A stretch of DNA of 26,805 nt from Lachnospiraceae bacterium UBA3802 (lineage in GTDB: Bacteria; Bacillota; Clostridia; Lachnospirales; Lachnospiraceae): NCBI GenBank assembly GCA_002369155.1, contig DFEM01000045.1, positions 1 through 26,805 of the forward strand, read 5' to 3'. This document shows, one piece after another, positions 22,414 to 26,805 of this stretch; position 1 is the first letter of the stretch, and each line of letters begins with the position of its first letter. The translations under genes were made by a program, and so were the position numbers. The notes under the pieces were generated by a model that made no database searches, was not told the origin of the DNA, and worked only from the letters and a program-made list of their open reading frames with translations.

Positions 22414-23208
22414 TTAGCATTCATCATCGTTCTCTTCGTTAAAATCGATAAACTGTTTAAGGTACTCTATTGATTTTCTCTGCGACTCAACGGAAGATGT
22501 TTCGATAAGAACACTCGCTTTCTTAAAATATATCTCTCTTAATTTGGCAAATGATTCCCATTCGATGTTTCCGTCTCCGACTGCCAGATGAAGGTCGCTT
22601 ACGCCATCGTTATCGTTGATATGTACATGCTTAATATAAGGCGAGAGTTCCTTGGCCCATGTGCTCAACGGCGATGATGATATGAATGCATGCGCATAAT
22701 CAAGGCAGATACCGAAGTTTTGCACATTGCTCATTTTCTCAGCGAGTCTTGCAAGATCGTGAGGCTTGGTATCAAACATGTTTTCAAGATATACGCACAT
22801 ATCCGGATACTTCGCACATATCTCTCTGAATACGCACTCGTTCCTTCTAAGCCACGCATCCCTGTAAGCATCCGAAGTCAAAAACGGTTCGATATTGCTG
22901 TGGAATATTACGGCTTCCGCTCCCGATGCTCTCGCAGCTTCCATGCTCTGAATGATTCTCTGTTTTGAAATCTCTGCGATTCTTCTGTCCTCGCTGAATA
23001 CAAGCACATCGTAAAAATCTCCGTGAGATGTGGCTACAAGATTTTCATATTCGCCGTAAAACCGCGAAATCTCACTGCATTTTTCCGCATCATCAAGAAC
23101 TCTCGGATGCATAAAATCATTAAGCTCAAGCTTAAGATTGTACTCATCGCAAAGTTTTAATGTCTCCTCAAAGTTTTCCCTGTCCGGAATAATTAGAAAA
23201 CGACTCAT
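22414..23208 (-). CDS. sugar phosphate isomerase/epimerase-like TIM-barrel protein
   Basis: This 264-residue protein matches the AP_endonuc_2/xylose-isomerase-like TIM barrel family. Typical strands and metal ligands are visible: LKLELNDF near the N-terminus, AVIFHSN, VYLENMFD (glutamate ligand), GICLDYAHAF (Asp/His ligands), KHVHINDNDG (His ligand) and HLAVGDGNIEW, the conserved G-x-G-x-I/V-x-W end. The substrate is unknown; family members act on sugars, inositols or hydroxypyruvate. Its ATG overlaps the stop of the adenylate cyclase gene (ATGA, 23205-23208), so the two are translationally coupled, an unusual partner for a CHASE2 cyclase. Confidence 0.85.
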   Translation of the reverse strand: MSRFLIIPDRENFEETLKLCDEYNLKLELNDFMHPRVLDDAEKCSEISRFYGEYENLVATSHGDFYDVLVFSEDRRIAEISKQRIIQSMEAARASGAEAVIFHSNIEPFLTSDAYRDAWLRRNECVFREICAKYPDMCVYLENMFDTKPHDLARLAEKMSNVQNFGICLDYAHAFISSSPLSTWAKELSPYIKHVHINDNDGVSDLHLAVGDGNIEWESFAKLREIYFKKASVLIETSSVESQRKSIEYLKQFIDFNEENDDEC

Positions 23209-25028
23209 TCTTCTCCCCCCACTTTAATTCCATCGATTTCCGTTAACTGGTACACGAACACACCTTTTGATTTTCCTTTAAGAGGAATCTCTCCGATGGG
23301 TTCTGCTTTTACACCCTTATCTTTAACACGTTCATATATTTTCTCACTTATCAAAACCTGACCGGGTTTTGCATTGGATTCAAGTCTGGCCGCCGTATTT
23401 ACGGTATCGCCGATAGCGGTATAATCCATTCTGAAGTCACATCCTATATTTCCGACGACCGCTTCCCCACAGTTAACGCCGACACCGAATGTAACTTTTC
23501 TTCCGAATCTCTCCATGCAGGATTTTTCAAGCGCTTTCGCACCTGCCACGATATCCTTTGCAGTCCTTAACGCACTCATTTCATAATCAGGCAGATCAAA
23601 AGGAGCATTGAATACCGCCATTGTAGCATCGCCGATGAATTTATCGAGTGTACCGCCGTTTTTAAAGATTGAATTGGTCGTAAGGTTTAAATACTCGTTT
23701 AAAATTTCAACGACCTCTTCGGGCTTAAGGCTCTCCGATAACGGAGTAAAGCCTCTTATATCCACAAACAAAACCGCGATGTCTCTGTTTTCGCCGCCGA
23801 GCGTAATCTTGTACTGTCCGGATTTCATGATGCCGTCCACGACCTGCGGAGCGACATATTTTCTGAAAGCCGAAGCAATCTTTCTTTTTTGTACTGACTC
23901 GGATACATATTTAATGATAAGTGCAAAAATGTAATCAAAAAATATGAATACGAGCAGGTATACTCCGGGAATAATAATATCCGCTTTGGTAAAAAGATTT
24001 ATTCCCAAAATTACCGTTAATGCTTCAAGGAGTACGAGTACCGGTGTTCCCCATTTGAGTCCGACTTTTGAAAAGAGAAGGAATACCGCAAATACGATTA
24101 GACCGGTTATTACGGAAATCCATACTCTGTCTGCGGGAAGAGGAAATGCGCCGTCAAGGTAGCCCTGAATGATGTTCGCATTTATCTCGACTCCAAACAT
24201 TTCATTCGCGGAGTTTGGTACCGAGAACTGATCCTGCAGTCCGTTAGCATACGCTCCGACAAGTACGATGCAGTCCGTAAATACTCTCGGATCCACCTTA
24301 CCGCTTAATAAATCCGCCATTGAAACCGCTTCGTAATCAAAGGGTTTGCCGGCATAATAAATCCACATGGAATTTTTACTGTCGGTCTTGGGACTTACAG
24401 GCGTTACGCCTTTGTTCTTACAATATTTTTTATAAATCTCGTATGAAAAACCTGTATAGGTTTCGTCTGTATTTTCATTTTGGTAAGTCGGTATTACTCT
24501 TCTTACGACACCGTCTTCATCTGCCGATACATTTACGAATCCGGTCGTAACTTCATCTTTTGTAAAAGGAAGATTTACTTCTTTTACGTAGAATTTGTTT
24601 ATCGCGAATTTCCCGTTTGCATCTTTTTCAACGACGGTATCAAAATTGATATGGGATGCAAATATGACATTTCCGTTTTCAAGCGCCGCTTCTTTTAAAA
24701 GCTCATCGCCTTCTTCGCTCATTTCGCTGAGGAACATGATATCGAATCCGACGACTGCGGGATAATCTCCGAGCTTGTCGAGAACATCGGCATATACGCT
24801 TCGATCCCACGCACCGAACGGTCCGTATTCGGCGATTGTTTTTTCATCTATCGCGATGATTTTTATCGATTGGTTAACGCCTCGCGACCTTTGATAAACC
24901 TTGTCGGTATAGAGGCTGTTGATTGCAAAAAAGAGGTCGTTGTAGCAAAACAAAAATGCTATGGCACCGACCGCCAGAGCCTCGAGAATTATAAGCCAGA
25001 TTCTGCTTTTTTCTTTTTTCTCTTTCAT
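23205..25028 (-). CDS. CHASE2-domain class III adenylate cyclase
   Basis: The 607-residue protein has one N-terminal membrane helix (about 11-29), an external CHASE2 sensor (about 35-295; IIAIDEKTIAEYGPFGAWDR, VVGFDIMFL, VLVGAYANGLQDQFSVP), three closely spaced membrane helices (about 302-375), and a cytoplasmic class III cyclase domain (415-595). Metal-binding D423 (LFVDIRGF) and D467 (IGDATMAVF), adenine-selecting K463 and D535 (DYTAIGD), and transition-state N544 and R548 (VNTAAR) are all present, so ATP is the expected substrate. CHASE2 is an extracellular sensor domain, ligand unknown. No strong ribosome binding site precedes ATG 25028. It is divergent from the GAF-GGDEF gene. Confidence 0.93.
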   Translation of the reverse strand: MKEKKEKSRIWLIILEALAVGAIAFLFCYNDLFFAINSLYTDKVYQRSRGVNQSIKIIAIDEKTIAEYGPFGAWDRSVYADVLDKLGDYPAVVGFDIMFLSEMSEEGDELLKEAALENGNVIFASHINFDTVVEKDANGKFAINKFYVKEVNLPFTKDEVTTGFVNVSADEDGVVRRVIPTYQNENTDETYTGFSYEIYKKYCKNKGVTPVSPKTDSKNSMWIYYAGKPFDYEAVSMADLLSGKVDPRVFTDCIVLVGAYANGLQDQFSVPNSANEMFGVEINANIIQGYLDGAFPLPADRVWISVITGLIVFAVFLLFSKVGLKWGTPVLVLLEALTVILGINLFTKADIIIPGVYLLVFIFFDYIFALIIKYVSESVQKRKIASAFRKYVAPQVVDGIMKSGQYKITLGGENRDIAVLFVDIRGFTPLSESLKPEEVVEILNEYLNLTTNSIFKNGGTLDKFIGDATMAVFNAPFDLPDYEMSALRTAKDIVAGAKALEKSCMERFGRKVTFGVGVNCGEAVVGNIGCDFRMDYTAIGDTVNTAARLESNAKPGQVLISEKIYERVKDKGVKAEPIGEIPLKGKSKGVFVYQLTEIDGIKVGGEE

Positions 25029-25118
25029 AAGAATATTTTACCAAAATTTACGTGTTTAGAACAGTATATAAAGAAAGAATATGCTAATACGTTAACATTT
25101 ACTAACGCCCTCGTCCCA

Positions 25119-25127
25119 TGTTATAAT
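25119..25127 (+). promoter_or_regulatory. extended -10 promoter of the GAF-GGDEF gene
   Basis: TGTTATAAT (TGn plus a perfect TATAAT at 25122-25127) has a weak -35 TTTACT at 25098-25103 with an 18-base spacer. The transcript would start near 25134, about 40 bases before ATG 25174. Confidence 0.55.
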
Positions 25128-25173
25128 ACACAAGTAATTGGGTGTTAAAAAATCATTTGGCGGAGGGGCGCTT

Positions 25174-26187
25174 ATGGAACAGCAAAAATATTTATCCAGC
25201 GACGAATTACTTGAAAAAATCTTTTATTACATGTCCAAATTATTCGAAGAAAAGGAGCTTTCAAAGACACTTTTTCTTTTGACCGATCTCGGAAAGACTC
25301 TGGTTAATTCAGACCGTGCAAGTTTCTGGTTCTGGGATAAAAGAAAACATGTCGCATGGACTCTGGCAGCACTTGGAATAGATACCATCACCATTCCCGA
25401 AAATACAGGTCTTGTGGGCGCTGCCATGATGGGCAACGAAATTCTTATTATCAACAATCCCTACGAAGATCCGAGATTCAATCCCGATGTCGACAAGAGT
25501 TCGGGATATGTTACAAAATCCATTCTTACCATGCCTGTTACCAATTCCGAAGGCAAAGTCATCGGTGCATATCAGGCTGTAAATAAAATCAATACCGACG
25601 GCAGCGAAGGAGAGTTTACGGGGGAAGATGTAAAGAGACTTTCTCTCGCCACTGCATTTTGCGGAAGAAGCCTTGAATCCTACGTTCTTCACAATGAAGC
25701 AATCGAAGATCCCCTTACCGGACTTCGTAACCGCCGCGGTCTTCATACATATTATGAGAGACGTATCTCTACCAACATGAATGTCGATACCACAAGCATT
25801 ATTATGTGCGATATAGACCATTTCAAACGTGTCAACGATACCTACGGTCACAACGCCGGCGATGAAGTATTAAAGCATGTTGCCAATACATTGTCATCTT
25901 CAATCGGCATCGACGACGGTGCTTTCAGATGGGGCGGCGAGGAATTCATTCTTCTTTTGTCACACCGCGACATGAAAGATGCCGCTGAGTTTGCCGAAGG
26001 TTTAAGAAAAGCCATTGAAGCCGACGTAATCAATTTTGAAGGTACTGATATAAAGATAACCATGAGTTTCGGTGTGAGCTTAATCGATCCGAAGCTTACC
26101 ACTGAAGAAAACGTGGAAGGCGTCGACGCCAAGCTCTATTACGCAAAAGAACACGGCAGAAACCGTGTCATTTGCGAAATCGAATAA
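25174..26187 (+). CDS. GAF-GGDEF diguanylate cyclase
   Basis: ATG 25174, preceded by GGAGGGG, gives 337 residues; no ribosome binding site supports the earlier GTG or ATG candidates. A GAF domain occupies about residues 30-172 with NPYEDPRFNPDVD and TKSILTMPV, followed by VNKIN and GEFTGEDV; these match N-K, F and D of the NKFDE motif of cyclic-nucleotide-binding GAF domains (the final E is V). The GGDEF domain (about 178-337) has DPLTGLRNRRGL, CDIDHFKRVNDTYGH, and the active-site signature RWGGEEF at 252-258, so it should make c-di-GMP. The inhibitory RxxD site is absent (GIDD in its place). It is soluble and divergent from an adenylate cyclase. The stop at 26187 touches the opposite gene's stop. 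Confidence 0.93.
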   Translation: MEQQKYLSSDELLEKIFYYMSKLFEEKELSKTLFLLTDLGKTLVNSDRASFWFWDKRKHVAWTLAALGIDTITIPENTGLVGAAMMGNEILIINNPYEDPRFNPDVDKSSGYVTKSILTMPVTNSEGKVIGAYQAVNKINTDGSEGEFTGEDVKRLSLATAFCGRSLESYVLHNEAIEDPLTGLRNRRGLHTYYERRISTNMNVDTTSIIMCDIDHFKRVNDTYGHNAGDEVLKHVANTLSSSIGIDDGAFRWGGEEFILLLSHRDMKDAAEFAEGLRKAIEADVINFEGTDIKITMSFGVSLIDPKLTTEENVEGVDAKLYYAKEHGRNRVICEIE

Positions 26188-26805
26188 TTAATTTTCCATC
26201 CAATATACAACCAGATCCGTCGTTACGGGGAGACCAAAGTCAACATCCCATTCTCCCGACGGTGTCGGTATGAATACCGGTTGTTCCGGATAACCATTGT
26301 ATTCTACAACCTGCTTTGCAAATACCTTTGTGCCATACATAAAGGTCACTGTGTGAGGCAGGTTTTCATTTTCTTCAAGTGCATCCTTCAAGTCATTTCC
26401 TGCGATGACCATCTTTCCGCTTCCCGTTGCGATATCATAGAAGAATTCAATCGTAATCTCTGAGAATGTGGAAATATCGATTCCCGTTATCTTTTGAATA
26501 ATGCAGCTGTTAGTATCATTGCCGCCGATAAGCACATCCGTGTCTGCATCGAAAGTAATCTCATCGCCTACGGGATTGCCGTTTTCGTCATGAAGCTGAA
26601 CCTTGACCTTGCCGTCCGTTACCGTAAGACGCGTGATGGTATTTAATCCCGTTATTCCGGAGTTCTTAAGATTCTCGGCCATGAAATTAAACGAAGGCTG
26701 AATCGAATTGTTTTGAAGCACTTCATTTATTGTATCAACATTCGTAACTTCCAATCTGAAGCTTGTTCCCATTACAGCCATGGTTGAGTTGGGCGTATTG
26801 ATTTC
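26188..26805 (-). CDS. FecR-domain protein with B-repeat-like C-terminus (5' end outside window)
   Basis: The frame stays open to the right edge, so the N-terminus is missing and about 205 residues are visible. The first visible residues, EINTPNSTMAVMGTSFRLEV, match the core of the FecR domain (TP-x-A-x-x-A-V-x-G-T-x-F), so the ATG at 26781 lies inside a domain and is not the start. A beta-rich segment follows (LTVTDGKVKVQLHDENGNPV and DISTFSEITIEFFYDIATG). The tail (VTFMYGTKVFAKQVVEYNGY to WDVDFGLPVTTDLVVYWMEN) resembles the Listeria-Bacteroides/InlB B-repeat, common on surface proteins. A membrane-anchored or exported surface protein is inferred. It converges on the GAF-GGDEF gene with no gap. 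Confidence 0.75.
   Translation of the reverse strand, partial: EINTPNSTMAVMGTSFRLEVTNVDTINEVLQNNSIQPSFNFMAENLKNSGITGLNTITRLTVTDGKVKVQLHDENGNPVGDEITFDADTDVLIGGNDTNSCIIQKITGIDISTFSEITIEFFYDIATGSGKMVIAGNDLKDALEENENLPHTVTFMYGTKVFAKQVVEYNGYPEQPVFIPTPSGEWDVDFGLPVTTDLVVYWMEN

Noticed and set aside
25309..25851. Minus-strand open frame of 180 codons opposite the GAF-GGDEF gene
   Set aside because: It is the reverse of a clearly coding GAF/GGDEF region, with no ribosome binding site or recognisable domain.

Overview
The window looks like a chromosomal stretch of an AT-rich Firmicute, most likely a Lachnospiraceae member of the Butyrivibrio/Pseudobutyrivibrio type. This is inferred from purine-rich ribosome binding sites, tandem feoA genes before feoB, a Lys/Ala-repeat protein, a LacI-sensor GGDEF/EAL protein and a cytoplasmic GH8 exo-oligoxylanase. 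No rRNA, tRNA, CRISPR array, integrase or transposase is visible.

Positions 1 to about 12,760 read as an accessory, probably anti-phage, region. A UvrD/helicase IV-like gene cut by the left edge runs rightward. A four-gene leftward operon (7484 to 1240) meets it tail to tail. In transcription order the operon encodes a DEAH helicase with a Vsr/DUF559-like nuclease segment and an internal helix-turn-helix, a DUF2075 ATPase with an N-terminal PD-(D/E)XK fold, a small SAM methyltransferase, and a NERD nuclease with a topoisomerase-type zinc finger. Three of these four carry nuclease-like folds, and I cannot match the set to a named system. A PPP-family phosphatase and two small membrane zinc-ribbon proteins follow. 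Next come a membrane-anchored NACHT NTPase and the remnant of an AbiE toxin-antitoxin operon. There the AbiEi antitoxin is intact, but the AbiEii toxin stops after about 35 recognisable residues, exactly where a palindromic repeat begins. A second copy of that repeat lies just upstream of abiEi.

From about 12,800 to 16,070 the content looks housekeeping or metabolic. There is a three-gene leftward operon (GH8 oligoxylanase with two unknowns), a histone-H1-like Lys/Ala-repeat protein with its own promoter and terminator, and a small lipoprotein.

From 16,247 to the right edge signalling genes surround an iron-uptake operon. A LacI-sensor/degenerate-GGDEF/EAL protein (probable c-di-GMP phosphodiesterase) converges on feoA-feoA-feoB-(FeoB-associated protein). 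The feo operon has a consensus sigma-A promoter with a DtxR-type palindrome inside its spacer and two more beside it. A CHASE2 adenylate cyclase overlaps a sugar-isomerase-like gene. It is divergent from a GAF-GGDEF diguanylate cyclase whose GAF domain carries most of the NKFDE cyclic-nucleotide-binding signature, so a cAMP to c-di-GMP link is plausible. A FecR-domain protein with a B-repeat-like tail is cut by the right edge.
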